A stretch of 64,000 nucleotides of DNA from an uncultured Tateyamaria sp. (GTDB lineage Bacteria > Pseudomonadota > Alphaproteobacteria > Rhodobacterales > Rhodobacteraceae), in the NCBI RefSeq assembly GCF_947503465.1, contig NZ_CANNDN010000001.1:1116001-1180000 (forward strand), read 5' to 3'. Below, piece after piece: positions 33,326 through 42,157 of this stretch. Under the pieces are notes generated by a model. It did not search any database. It was not told the origin of the DNA and was given only the letters and a program-made list of their open reading frames with translations. The position numbers were made by a program, and so were the translations under genes. How positions within the stretch are numbered: the first letter of the stretch is position 1; each line of letters starts with the position of its first letter.

Positions 33326-34387
33326 ATGACCGGCGTCACATTGCAGAAAGCCATCAAGCGATACGGGGCCACACAGGTCATTCACGGTGTGGACCTGACC
33401 ATTGAAGACGGCGAGTTCTGCGTCTTTGTCGGCCCGTCGGGCTGCGGCAAATCCACGTTGCTGCGCATGATTGCAGGCCTGGAGGAGACAAGCGACGGCC
33501 AGATCAACATCGGCGCACGGGACGTCACCCATATGGACCCGGCCGAGCGTGGCGTGGCGATGGTGTTCCAGACCTATGCGCTTTACCCGCACATGACGGT
33601 CGAGGAAAACATGGGCTTTGGCCTGAAGATGAATGGCGTCGACAAGGAGACCATCAAGAAGAAGGTCGATGGCGCGTCGAAGATCCTGAAGCTGGACGAC
33701 TATCTGGCCCGCAAGCCTGCCGCGCTGTCAGGGGGGCAACGTCAGCGCGTGGCCATTGGCCGGTCGATTGTGCGCGGTCCCGAAGTGTTCCTGTTTGACG
33801 AGCCGTTGTCGAACCTGGATGCCGAATTGCGTGTCGACATGCGCGTCGAGATTGCCCGCCTGCACAAGGAATTGGGCACCACGATGATCTACGTGACCCA
33901 CGACCAGGTCGAGGCGATGACGCTGGCCGACAAGATCGTCGTCCTGCGCGCCGGGTATATCGAGCAGGTCGGATCGCCCATGCATCTGTATCAGGACCCG
34001 GACAACAAGTTTGTCGCAGGCTTCATCGGCTCGCCCGCCATGAACTTTGTCAGGGGCGTGGTCGAGGCAGAGGGCGTGCGCGTACCCGGCCTGGCCGATC
34101 GGGTGGTCCGCACAACCGTGGCCCTGCCCGCCGCCGGGACCGAGGTGACCGTGGGTGTCCGCCCGCAGGACATGGAACTGACCGAGGGCGCGTCGCCCAT
34201 CAAGCTGGACATCCGCGAGCGGTTGGGCGGTGTGGCCTATGACTATCTGACCACGCCTACCGGCGAGCGGCTGATTGTGGAATCAAAGGGCGACATGGCG
34301 ATGGAGGAAGGTACCGAGGTCACCATCAGCTTTGCCGATGACCGCGTGATGTTCTTTGATACCCAGAGCGAACAGCGTCTACGTTAA
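33326..34387 (+). CDS. sugar ABC transporter ATPase (UgpC/MalK type)
   Basis: A 353-residue ATPase. Walker A is GPSGCGKST (residues 37-45), the signature LSGGQRQRVAIGRS near 134, Walker B VFLFDEPLSNLD near 154 and the switch His in MIYVTHDQVEAM. A C-terminal TOBE/regulatory domain with VTVGVRPQDMEL follows. It is in the iclR transcript, not in the permease operon, but is the only suitable partner for the MalF/MalG-type permeases here. Confidence 0.92.
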   Translation: MTGVTLQKAIKRYGATQVIHGVDLTIEDGEFCVFVGPSGCGKSTLLRMIAGLEETSDGQINIGARDVTHMDPAERGVAMVFQTYALYPHMTVEENMGFGLKMNGVDKETIKKKVDGASKILKLDDYLARKPAALSGGQRQRVAIGRSIVRGPEVFLFDEPLSNLDAELRVDMRVEIARLHKELGTTMIYVTHDQVEAMTLADKIVVLRAGYIEQVGSPMHLYQDPDNKFVAGFIGSPAMNFVRGVVEAEGVRVPGLADRVVRTTVALPAAGTEVTVGVRPQDMELTEGASPIKLDIRERLGGVAYDYLTTPTGERLIVESKGDMAMEEGTEVTISFADDRVMFFDTQSEQRLR

Positions 34388-34406
34388 GCGTTTTTTGAAC
34401 AAGATT

Positions 34407-34441
34407 GGCCGCCGTCTGTGATGCAGGTGGCGGCCTTTTTT
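34407..34441 (+). terminator. rho-independent terminator after iclR-ATPase operon
   Basis: GGCCGCC (34407-34413) pairs with GGCGGCC (34429-34435) around a 15-nt loop and is followed at once by six T bases. It ends the plus-strand transcript 20 bp after the ATPase stop. Confidence 0.85.
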
Positions 34442-34690
34442 GTGAAAATTTGCAGTTTGGGGAGGGTTTGGGGAGATATTGGTTATTTGAAATTTCACCT
34501 GATTAAACTGCGGAAATTTCCGAATTTTGGCGTGCTTTTTGAAATTTTTCCACCGCGCTTTCAATTCGAATTCACGCTGTGCCGAGGCGATCAGTGCACG
34601 CGGCGGGCCCTGTGGATAAGTCAAGGCCTCTTGAGGCAACGCATGACGTTTACCGCGTACTGGATTGAATCATAACCGAAATCCATCACC
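34442..34690. other. AT-rich intergenic segment with AAATTT palindromes
   Basis: No gene is convincing. The first 120 bp are strongly AT-rich for this genome and hold AAATTT cores near 34447, 34492 (TGAAATTTCA, palindrome), 34516 (CGGAAATTTCCG, palindrome) and 34544. Short open frames exist on both strands but have low-complexity, non-protein-like sequences. It lies between convergent transcripts (ATPase and ptsP). Confidence 0.5.
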
Positions 34691-36961
34691 TCAGCTCTGA
34701 CTGCGCAGATACTCCATAATCGCGGGTCGCACGTTCATATCGCCCCTGTGGCGCGCATCCGCGATGACCTTTCGCACGTCATCCAGATTTGACCGCCTTA
34801 ACAAGGACTTGACCGGACCGATAGAGGCTGGGCGCATGGACAGGCTGCGCAAGCCAATGGCGGCAAAACACAGCGCTTCGACCGGACGGCCCGCATCCTC
34901 GCCACAAAAGGACAGTGGTGTGTCGGTCTGGTTGCAGCGTTCGACAATGCGTTCGATGAAGGACAGGAACGACACGTTCAGCGTGTCATAGCGCCGCCGC
35001 ACCCGTTCGTTCTCTCGGTCGGCGGCAAAGAAGAACTGCTTGAGGTCATTGCCCCCGATGGACAGGAACCCGACCTCTTCAAAGAATTTCCGGGGCGCAA
35101 AGGCCAGGCTGGGGGTCTCCAGCATGGCGCCGACCTTGATCTCGGACGGCAGCACATGGCCCAGCCGCGCCTCGCGGTCGAGCGCCTTGTCCACCTCGGC
35201 GCGGGCCAGGGTGTATTCCTCGTATTGCGCCACGAAGGGGAACATGATGGTCAGGGGCCGCCCATTCGCACCGCGGATCAACGCCTGCAACTGCATCCGC
35301 ATCACGCCGGGCTTGTCCAGCCCCACGCGGATCGCGCGCCACCCCAGCGCCGGGTTCGGTTCGTCATTGGGCTTCATATACGGCAGCACCTTGTCCGACC
35401 CGATATCAAGCGTGCGAAACACCACCGGCTTGCCACCCGCCGCGTCCAGCACGCGGGCATAAAGCGCCGACAGTTCGGACCGTTTGGGCATCTGATTGCG
35501 CACCAGAAACTGCAGTTCGGTGCGGAACAGGCCCACCCCTTCGGCCCCGGACCCTTCCAGCGAGGGCAGGTCCGCCATAAGCCCTGCATTCATGTGCAAC
35601 GCCACGGTCGATCCGCACAAGGTGCAGGCCGGCTTGTCACGGATCGAGGCATAGCGTTCCACGGCAGCCGCCTGCATCGCCATCTTGTCGCGGAAGGCGG
35701 TCACAACCGTATCGTCAGGGCGCAAATGCACGATGCCCTGTTCGCCATCGACCATGACATGGTCGCCGTTCAGCGCCTCAAGCGTGGCGCGTTCGGCGTG
35801 CACAATCAGCGGGATGGCCAGCGCGCGTGCGACAATGGCCGCATGGCTGCCCACGGACCCGGCCTCGAGAATGATACCCCGAAGCGACCGCCCGTAATCC
35901 AGCAATTCGGCAGGGCCGATATTGCGCGCCACAAGGATCGGATCGGCAGGCATTTCGGCACCTGTATCGGACCCCTGCCCCGTCAGGATGCGCAGCAGGC
36001 GGTTCGACAGGTCATCCAGATCGCTCAACCGTTCGCGCAGGTAATTGTCCGTCGCCTGCCCCATGCGGGCACGGGCCAGCGATTGCTCCTTCTCAACGGC
36101 GGCCTCGGCGCTCAGCCCGTTCGCGATGTCCTCTTGCATGCGCCGCATCCAGCCCTTGGAATTGGCAAACATGCGATAGGCTTCAAGGACTTGCGCCTGT
36201 TCCTTGTCAGCCGCCAGCGCCAGCATCTTGTCGACACCCACGCGCAATTCCTCGACCGCCTCGGTCAGACGTTCCAGTTCGCGATGCGGATCGTCGGCAA
36301 TGGGGTTGGTGACGACCACCCGCGGTTCATGCAGCCAGATATGGCCCTCGGCCACGCCCTCCTGGGCGACCGTGCCGCGCAACATGGACGGCTGCGAATG
36401 GCGCGCGCCCATGGCCGCCCCCTCGCCCACGAACGCGCCCAGTTCGGCCATTTCGGCCAACACCATGGCGACCACTTCCAGCGCATAGACTTCGTCAGCC
36501 GAAAATTCCCGCGCCTGCTTGGACTGCACCACCAGTACGCCCAACGAGTCGCCCAGCCGCTGGATCGGTACGCCCAGAAAGCTGGAAAATACCTCTTCCC
36601 CGGTTTCGGGCATGTAACGGAAGCCGCCCGCGTTCGGGGCATCAGCGGTGTTGACGACCTGCCGTCGCCGCGCAACCCGCCCCACCAGCCCTTCGCCCAG
36701 CCGCATGCGGGTCTGGTGCACAGCATCCGGGTTCAGACCCTCGGTGGCACACAGTTCCAGCGTGTCTTCGTCCCGAAACAGGTAGATCGAGCACACTTCG
36801 CACCCGATGCTGTCGGCAATCAGGTGGGTGATCTTGTCCAGCCGCGCCTGGCCGGGATCATCCCCCGCCATCGCGTCACGCAAGCGGCCCAGCAGCTTGC
36901 GGCTTTCTGTTTCGATGCGTTCGGCCATGGCCGCGCTGTCCCCACCTTCGTCCTGCGACAT
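34691..36961 (-). CDS. ptsP: phosphoenolpyruvate-protein phosphotransferase PtsP (EI-Ntr)
   Basis: A 756-residue enzyme I of the nitrogen phosphotransferase system. A GAF domain (about residues 30-175) comes first, then the PEP-utiliser N-domain, the phosphohistidine motif GSVGSHAAIVARALAIP, and a TIM-barrel PEP-binding domain with GIGGNDLKQF-like FLSIGGNDLKQFFFAADRENERV and the catalytic Cys in LSFCGEDAGRP. It passes phosphate from PEP to NPr. It is downstream of lysC, the common order in Rhodobacterales, separated by 559 bp. Confidence 0.96.
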   Translation of the reverse strand: MSQDEGGDSAAMAERIETESRKLLGRLRDAMAGDDPGQARLDKITHLIADSIGCEVCSIYLFRDEDTLELCATEGLNPDAVHQTRMRLGEGLVGRVARRRQVVNTADAPNAGGFRYMPETGEEVFSSFLGVPIQRLGDSLGVLVVQSKQAREFSADEVYALEVVAMVLAEMAELGAFVGEGAAMGARHSQPSMLRGTVAQEGVAEGHIWLHEPRVVVTNPIADDPHRELERLTEAVEELRVGVDKMLALAADKEQAQVLEAYRMFANSKGWMRRMQEDIANGLSAEAAVEKEQSLARARMGQATDNYLRERLSDLDDLSNRLLRILTGQGSDTGAEMPADPILVARNIGPAELLDYGRSLRGIILEAGSVGSHAAIVARALAIPLIVHAERATLEALNGDHVMVDGEQGIVHLRPDDTVVTAFRDKMAMQAAAVERYASIRDKPACTLCGSTVALHMNAGLMADLPSLEGSGAEGVGLFRTELQFLVRNQMPKRSELSALYARVLDAAGGKPVVFRTLDIGSDKVLPYMKPNDEPNPALGWRAIRVGLDKPGVMRMQLQALIRGANGRPLTIMFPFVAQYEEYTLARAEVDKALDREARLGHVLPSEIKVGAMLETPSLAFAPRKFFEEVGFLSIGGNDLKQFFFAADRENERVRRRYDTLNVSFLSFIERIVERCNQTDTPLSFCGEDAGRPVEALCFAAIGLRSLSMRPASIGPVKSLLRRSNLDDVRKVIADARHRGDMNVRPAIMEYLRSQS

Positions 36962-37520
36962 CAGCTTAGATCACAGGGACGCCCAAAGCGAAACGACAAA
37001 GCGGCGGTGCCGCTTGCATTTCTCCCGCAGAAGTAGAAATCGCGCAGTAATCCGCAGCCGCGGGCGCTTCATTCCGCCAATTGGGCGATCATCCTGTCAA
37101 CATGGGCGTGGCACAGGAAAACCGCACACCTATTGCCGTGCCGACCAGCCAAACCTGCGCATGGCCTGAATTGCAGGGGCACGCGTGAATACCAGTCAAT
37201 ACGGGACAGCATGTTCAGCGCCGTTGTGATCAGGACACGGTTGGCCACAGCCACCCGCTCCGGATCAACGCGCAGTCCCACTTCGCGCACACGGGCCATC
37301 CAAAGCGGTGCGCGCGCCGCCGCCAGCCACGCAACAGGTCGGGTTCCATATCGGCACAAGCAGCTTGGGTGTCGTCATTCATGCCATTGCAGTTGGCCCG
37401 CCCGCCGGAACGGCAGGTCCACCGCATGCGCAGCGTCGTGTGCAATCACATGCACCAAATCGTATGGCGTGCGCAACATGGGTCGCGCCCTGGCGCCGGT
37501 GATACGCGCGGGCTCCGGGG
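36962..37520. other. 559-bp gap between lysC and ptsP without a convincing gene
   Basis: Both strands contain short frames. The best minus-strand one (37069-37359) starts at TTG, has no ribosome-binding site, and contains GLRVDPERVAVANRVLITTALNML. A neighbouring frame carries a short peptide with HVIAHDAAHAVDLPF. These could be pieces of one frame-shifted small gene, but no family is recognisable. Confidence 0.4.
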
Positions 37521-38759
37521 TCAGGCGGCCTTGTCCAATTCAAACGCATCATGCAGCGCCTGCACGGCCAGTTCCATGTATTTTCGGTCGATCAGAACGC
37601 TGATCTTGATCTCGGACGTGGTGATGACCTTGATATTGATGCCTTCGGCGCTCAGGCACTGGAACATCTTGGCCGCCACACCTGTGTGGCTGCGCATGCC
37701 GATGCCCACGACGCTGATCTTGGCCACGTCGGTGTCGGCGATAAGTTCGTGGAAATTGATGATGCCAGCGGCCTTGGCCTCGGCCATCGCCTTTTCGGCC
37801 CGCGCCACCTGGTCGGTGGGGCAGGAAAAGGTCATGTCCGTCCGCCCCTCTTCCGAGATGTTCTGGACGATCATGTCCACGTTCACACCCGCCTCGGAGA
37901 GTGCGGTAAAGATGGTGGCCGCGATGCCCGGGCGGTCGGCCACAGACACCAGCGTCATCTTGGCCTCGTCCCGGGAAAAGGCCACACCGGCCACGACATT
38001 GCTTTCCATGATATCCTCCTCATCGCAGACCAGGGTTCCGGCCTCGTCGGATTGTTCCTCGAAACTGCTCAGCACACGCAGCTTGACCTTGTACCGCATC
38101 GCCAATTCGACCGACCGGGTCTGCAGCACCTTGGCGCCCAGCGACGCCAGTTCCAGCATCTCTTCGAACGCGATCCTGTCCAGTTTGCGCGCCTTGGCGC
38201 TGACACGCGGGTCGGTGGTATAGACACCGTCCACATCGGTGTAGATGTCGCAGCGCTCGGCCCCAAACGCGGCGGCAAAGGCTACGGCGGTCGTGTCCGA
38301 CCCGCCCCGGCCCAGCGTGGTGATCCGGCCCTCGGGGCTGATACCCTGAAAACCTGCCACCACGGCGACGCGCATGCCCTGATCGAACTTGGCATTGATG
38401 TTGTCGGTCGGAATCTCCTCGATCCGGGCCGAGGAGTGCGCGGAATTGGTCTTCAGCGGCACCTGCCAGCCTTGCCAGGACCGCGCGGGCACGTCCATTT
38501 CCTGCAAGGTCAGCGCCATCAGCCCGGCCGTCACGTTTTCACCCGACGACACAACGGCATCATATTCGCGGGCATCGAACAAGGGCGAGGTTTCGTTGAC
38601 CCAGCCCACCAATTCGTTGGTTTTGCCCGACATGGCCGACACGATGACAATCACGTCATAGCCCTTGGCAACCTCGACGCCCACACGCTTGGCGGCGCGG
38701 CGGATGCGGTCCAGGGTGGCGACCGATGTGCCACCGAATTTCATCACGAGAACAGGCAT
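37521..38759 (-). CDS. lysC: aspartate kinase
   Basis: A 412-residue monofunctional aspartokinase for lysine, methionine and threonine synthesis. The kinase domain starts MPVLVMKFGGTSVATLDRI (catalytic Lys) and contains GRGGSDTTAVAFAAAF; two C-terminal ACT domains (KMTLVSVADRPGIAATIF and KISVVGIGMRSHTGVAAKMF) give feedback control. The ATG at 38759 is chosen over a TTG at 38771. thrC of the same pathway is at 58.7-60.1 kb. Confidence 0.96.
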   Translation of the reverse strand: MPVLVMKFGGTSVATLDRIRRAAKRVGVEVAKGYDVIVIVSAMSGKTNELVGWVNETSPLFDAREYDAVVSSGENVTAGLMALTLQEMDVPARSWQGWQVPLKTNSAHSSARIEEIPTDNINAKFDQGMRVAVVAGFQGISPEGRITTLGRGGSDTTAVAFAAAFGAERCDIYTDVDGVYTTDPRVSAKARKLDRIAFEEMLELASLGAKVLQTRSVELAMRYKVKLRVLSSFEEQSDEAGTLVCDEEDIMESNVVAGVAFSRDEAKMTLVSVADRPGIAATIFTALSEAGVNVDMIVQNISEEGRTDMTFSCPTDQVARAEKAMAEAKAAGIINFHELIADTDVAKISVVGIGMRSHTGVAAKMFQCLSAEGINIKVITTSEIKISVLIDRKYMELAVQALHDAFELDKAA

Positions 38760-38860
38760 GACAGGCCCCAATTTTCCGTCCGCCTGCCCTTATCCCCGCG
38801 ACAACCAAGTTGCAAGGCGGGGCGCCGCTGCGGCTTCTTCTGACCAGAAATACGACGGGG

Positions 38861-38914
38861 GTTTGGGGGCAGAGCCCCCATTCACAAACACAGGTCGTGT
38901 CGCGCGTATGCGCG
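38861..38914. repeat. two-hairpin intergenic repeat, copy 2
   Basis: TGGGGGC-AGA-GCCCCCA (38864-38880), then TTCA, then CGCGC-GTAT-GCGCG (38901-38914) and GTCC. The two stems have different bases from copy 1 (1947-1996) but keep pairing and spacing (37 bp between stem starts versus 36). That compensatory pattern supports a structured repeat family. It lies between the lysC promoter region and the end of the SDR gene. Confidence 0.6.
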
Positions 38915-38934
38915 TCCGCTGGATCGGGCCCGCT

Positions 38935-39576
38935 TCAATAGGGGTGCGCCTGCCCGTCCCATGTCTCGAAACAGCCGGTGGTGTCATGGGTCAGGGCGGC
39001 AAAGCGCCGGATCAACCCCTCGACAGCCTCATCCACGGTGATGGCAGCGCTGCCGCCGCCCATATCCGTCTGCACCCAGCCCGGGTGATAGATGCCCACC
39101 GCCACCTCACCGGCAAGATCCGCAGCCAGGTTGCGCCCCAGGTTCAGCACTGCCGCCTTGGACGCCCGGTAGATATAGCTGCCGCCGGGGGCGCGTGTGT
39201 GCGACGCCATCTGCGACGAGATGATGGCGATGCGGGGCGCCGGCGCCGCGCGCAGATTGGGCAACAGCGCCTGCACCGTCAAAAACACACCCGTCACATT
39301 GGCGGCGAAGGTCTGGTTCCACAGATCCGGGGCATAGCCCGTTTCCAGCGCGTTGTTCTTGTCCAGATACACCCCGGCATTGCACACCAAGAGGTCAATG
39401 GGCCGCCCGTCCAGCTGGGCGGCCATGGCCCGGTGATCCGGCGGCTGGGTGACATCCAATGTCACCTCGGCCCCCGACGACCGGCCGGTGCCCGTCACGT
39501 CATGTCCTTGCGCGCGATATGCTGCTGCCAGCCCCGCACCAATGCCGCGGGTGGCCCCGGTAATCAGAATATGCAT
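38935..39576 (-). CDS. short-chain dehydrogenase/reductase
   Basis: A 213-residue SDR. The cofactor motif is TGATRGIG, CNAG is present, and the active site Ser (IISSQMA) and YRASK (Tyr, Lys) are intact. It has no special neighbours to suggest a substrate. It ends just before the two-hairpin repeat. Confidence 0.88.
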   Translation of the reverse strand: MHILITGATRGIGAGLAAAYRAQGHDVTGTGRSSGAEVTLDVTQPPDHRAMAAQLDGRPIDLLVCNAGVYLDKNNALETGYAPDLWNQTFAANVTGVFLTVQALLPNLRAAPAPRIAIISSQMASHTRAPGGSYIYRASKAAVLNLGRNLAADLAGEVAVGIYHPGWVQTDMGGGSAAITVDEAVEGLIRRFAALTHDTTGCFETWDGQAHPY

Positions 39577-39582
39577 GTAAAA

Positions 39583-40029
39583 TCAGTTCGCTTTGCGTGA
39601 TGGAATAAAGGGCAGTGGGGCGACGGGCACGCCGTCATCGATCAGGCGCTTGGCCTCTTCGCGGTTGGCCTCGCCCCAGATGGGCCTGTCGGGCCGCTCG
39701 CCCAGATGCTGCGCCAGCGCTTCGGAAGCAAAGTTGCCGCCCACATAGGTGGCGTTCTTCTCGACGGCCTCGCGCATCCTGGACATCGCCGCTTCGACAT
39801 CTGATGCGGGCGCGGCCAGCGGTGCGACATCCTTGGGCGCATCGCCCTGTGCCGCCGCCTGCCGGCCGGTGCTGACCCGCGGGGCCATGATCGCCTTCGA
39901 TACATCAGCGCTGCCACACAGGGCGCAGGCCACATGGCCCGCAGACTTCAGGGTTTCGAACGCATCGGCACTTGCAAACCAGCTGTCAAAGCTGTGCCCC
40001 CGGTCACATTTGAGCGTGTACTTGATCAT
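39583..40029 (-). CDS. DUF1178 family protein
   Basis: A 148-residue protein. Its N-terminus MIKYTLKCDRGHSFDSWF and the CALCGSADVSKAIMAPRV segment supply two Cys pairs, suggesting a small zinc-binding domain. The tail NREEAKRLIDDGVPVAPLPF is also typical of DUF1178. Function is unknown. It is followed after 6 bp by the SDR gene on the same strand. Confidence 0.92.
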   Translation of the reverse strand: MIKYTLKCDRGHSFDSWFASADAFETLKSAGHVACALCGSADVSKAIMAPRVSTGRQAAAQGDAPKDVAPLAAPASDVEAAMSRMREAVEKNATYVGGNFASEALAQHLGERPDRPIWGEANREEAKRLIDDGVPVAPLPFIPSRKAN

Positions 40030-40084
40030 AGCCTGTCAAACATAAGGGCGCGGACGCCCACGTCAAAGCGCTAAATGTCGGAAA

Positions 40085-40558
40085 TCAGGCCAGAAACCGT
40101 GGGTCAAAATCGCGCAGGATACGGGACAGTTCGGGCGAATCCACCATTTTCGCCGCCTTTCTCGGGCTCACCCATTTGCGGGTGCGCTCGGCGGCTTCGG
40201 GAAAATCCATGGCCAATGACTTGACCTTGACCGCATAGACCATGGCCGCAATCGGCAGACCCGCATCTTCGCCCATGTCCTTGCTGTACGTAAACATGCC
40301 CAGGGCGCGCTGATCGGCACGCCCGACCACACCGCCTTCTTCCCAGGCTTCCTGCGCTGCGCTGTCGGCGGGTGTAAGACCATCCATCGGCCAGCCCTTG
40401 GGGATGATCCAGCGGCGCATCCGGCGCGAGGTCACCAACAATACCTGCACCTTGTCTTTTTTCACACGGTAGCAGAGGGCGGCAAACTGCGTCCGCACAT
40501 CCGCCTTTCTCACGCGTCCCAGATTCAAGGGAAGCTGCTTGATCATTGGGGCCGTCAC
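40085..40558 (-). CDS. NUDIX hydrolase, diphosphoinositol-phosphohydrolase-like
   Basis: A 157-residue Nudix protein. The box region is PKGWPMDGLTPADSAAQEAWEEGGVVG: the EAWEEGG part is kept, but the first Glu of the consensus is Leu and the Arg is Gln. The PKGWP lead-in is typical of the DIPP-like subgroup. GTG at 40558 has GGAGG at good distance; the frame also opens to 40582. The substrate is probably a nucleotide or polyphosphate (family inference). It is divergent from modA. Confidence 0.87.
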   Translation of the reverse strand: MTAPMIKQLPLNLGRVRKADVRTQFAALCYRVKKDKVQVLLVTSRRMRRWIIPKGWPMDGLTPADSAAQEAWEEGGVVGRADQRALGMFTYSKDMGEDAGLPIAAMVYAVKVKSLAMDFPEAAERTRKWVSPRKAAKMVDSPELSRILRDFDPRFLA

Positions 40559-40570
40559 TGCCCTGCCCTC

Positions 40571-40593
40571 CATAATTGCCAATAATATAACGC
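40571..40593. promoter_or_regulatory. possible molybdate (ModE-type) box
   Basis: CATAATTGCCAATAATATAACG contains half-sites that could resemble the ATATAACG end of ModE/Mop boxes. It sits in the divergent region between the Nudix gene and modABC. The left half is poor. No modE gene is visible in the window. Confidence 0.2.
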
Positions 40594-40736
40594 GCTTTTG
40601 GTGGAATTACCAGTTTCCGTGCTGAACATTTCAGGTCCATGACATAGCGCAACAGGGTTGAAACATCGTATGCGACGGCAGCACGGGCACGTTTAGCCCT
40701 TGAGGGGATGCACCCATTGCCCAATAGTCGGGCGTG

Positions 40737-41468
40737 ATGAAAACCCTGAACCGGATCAAGGGGTTGGTGCTTGCATCTGTGATGATCTTCGTCACCGGCG
40801 CCACCCAGGCAGAGCCTTTGCGAGTCTTTGCGGCGGCCTCGTTGCAGGGGCCGCTCGATGCCGTGGCAAACAGTTGGGACAGCCCCGTTGTCATCAGCTA
40901 CGGCGGCAGCGGTGCAATGGCCCGGCAAGTGAGCCAGGGCGCACCGGCGGATGTCGTGATCCTGGCCAACATGGCCTGGGCCGACTGGTTGGCGGCCACG
41001 GGGCGTGTTCCGGGCACCCCGCGCCCATTGCTGTCCAACACGTTGGTAATCATAGAAAAAACCGGCGCCCGCGCCTTGCCTGATGCGCGTGCAGGCACGC
41101 TTTTGAACAGGCTGGATGGCCGCCGCCTTGCCATGGGCCAGCACATGTCCGTGCCTGCCGGTATCTATGCCAAGGCCTGGCTGGACCGGGTCGGCACATG
41201 GGACAGCCTGCGTCCCCATCTGGCAGAAACGGAAAACGTGCGCGCGGCCCTGGCCCTGGTCGCCCGGGGCGAAGCGCCATTGGGAATCGTCTATGCCTCG
41301 GATGCGGCGGCCAGCGATCAGGTCGATGTCGTCTACTCCGTCCCGGCAGACAGCCATCCGCCCATCCTGTATCCCGGCCTGGCCCTGACCCCGGCAGGGG
41401 CTGCGTTCCTTGACCACGTGACGGCGCGAATCGACCGCTTTGTGGCTGCCGGGTTCAGCGTCCCATGA
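40737..41468 (+). CDS. modA: molybdate-binding protein
   Basis: A 243-residue periplasmic binding protein. The signal peptide MKTLNRIKGLVLASVMIFVTGATQA precedes EPLRVFAAASLQGPLDAVA, and SYGGSGAMARQVSQGAPADVVILAN is the molybdate/tungstate site typical of ModA. It overlaps modB by 4 nt. It delivers molybdate to the ModBC pump. Confidence 0.95.
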   Translation: MKTLNRIKGLVLASVMIFVTGATQAEPLRVFAAASLQGPLDAVANSWDSPVVISYGGSGAMARQVSQGAPADVVILANMAWADWLAATGRVPGTPRPLLSNTLVIIEKTGARALPDARAGTLLNRLDGRRLAMGQHMSVPAGIYAKAWLDRVGTWDSLRPHLAETENVRAALALVARGEAPLGIVYASDAAASDQVDVVYSVPADSHPPILYPGLALTPAGAAFLDHVTARIDRFVAAGFSVP

Positions 41469-42157
41469 TGTTGGACGCCGCCGGATGGACGGCCTTGCGC
41501 CTGTCGCTGCTTGTCGGTGTGACGGCCACGCTTGTGGCCCTGCCCCTTGCGATCTGGGTGGCCTGGCTGCTGGCGCGACGCGCGTTCTGGGGCAAGCAGG
41601 TGTTGAACGCGCTGGTGCACCTGCCGCTTGTGCTGCCTCCGGTCGTGACGGGGTACCTGCTGCTGATCGCCTTTGGCCGCAACGGACCCGCGGGCCGCTT
41701 TCTGGAAGAGACATTCGGCCTTGTCCTTGCCTTCCGTTGGACGGGGGCCGCGCTGGCGGCCGCTGTCATGGGGTTTCCGCTGATGGTGCGCGCCATTCGC
41801 CTTGCCATCGAGGCCGTGGATCCAAAGATCGAAGAGGCCGCCCGCACCCTTGGCGCGCCGGGCTGGGCGGTCTTCGGGTCCATCACCCTGCCCCTGATCC
41901 TGCCGGGCGTGCTGGCCGGGGCCGTCATGGGATTTGCCAAGGCCATTGGCGAATTTGGCGCAACCATCACCTTTGTCGCCAATATCCCGGGTGAGACTCA
42001 GACCCTGCCATCGGCCATCTATGCCCTGTTGCAGGTGCCGGGTGGCGAGGATGCCGCGATCCGATTGGTGATCTGGGCCTGCCTCATCGCCCTGGGCGCG
42101 GTGGTGGTATCGGAGTGGCTGGCGCGCCGCGTCGCGCGAAGGATCGCGGGCACATGA
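41465..42157 (+). CDS. modB: molybdate ABC transporter permease
   Basis: A 230-residue permease with five or six membrane helices. Key segments are LPLVLPPVVTGYLLL and the EAA loop EEAARTLGAPGWAVFGSITLPLILPGVLAG, followed by AIGEFGATITFVANIPGETQTLP, which is diagnostic of ModB. Start overlaps modA, stop overlaps modC by 4 nt. Confidence 0.96.
   Translation: MMLDAAGWTALRLSLLVGVTATLVALPLAIWVAWLLARRAFWGKQVLNALVHLPLVLPPVVTGYLLLIAFGRNGPAGRFLEETFGLVLAFRWTGAALAAAVMGFPLMVRAIRLAIEAVDPKIEEAARTLGAPGWAVFGSITLPLILPGVLAGAVMGFAKAIGEFGATITFVANIPGETQTLPSAIYALLQVPGGEDAAIRLVIWACLIALGAVVVSEWLARRVARRIAGT

Noticed and set aside
40104-41714. 536-codon minus-strand frame spanning the Nudix-modA junction
   Set aside because: Crosses two well-supported divergent genes and their promoter; no domain.
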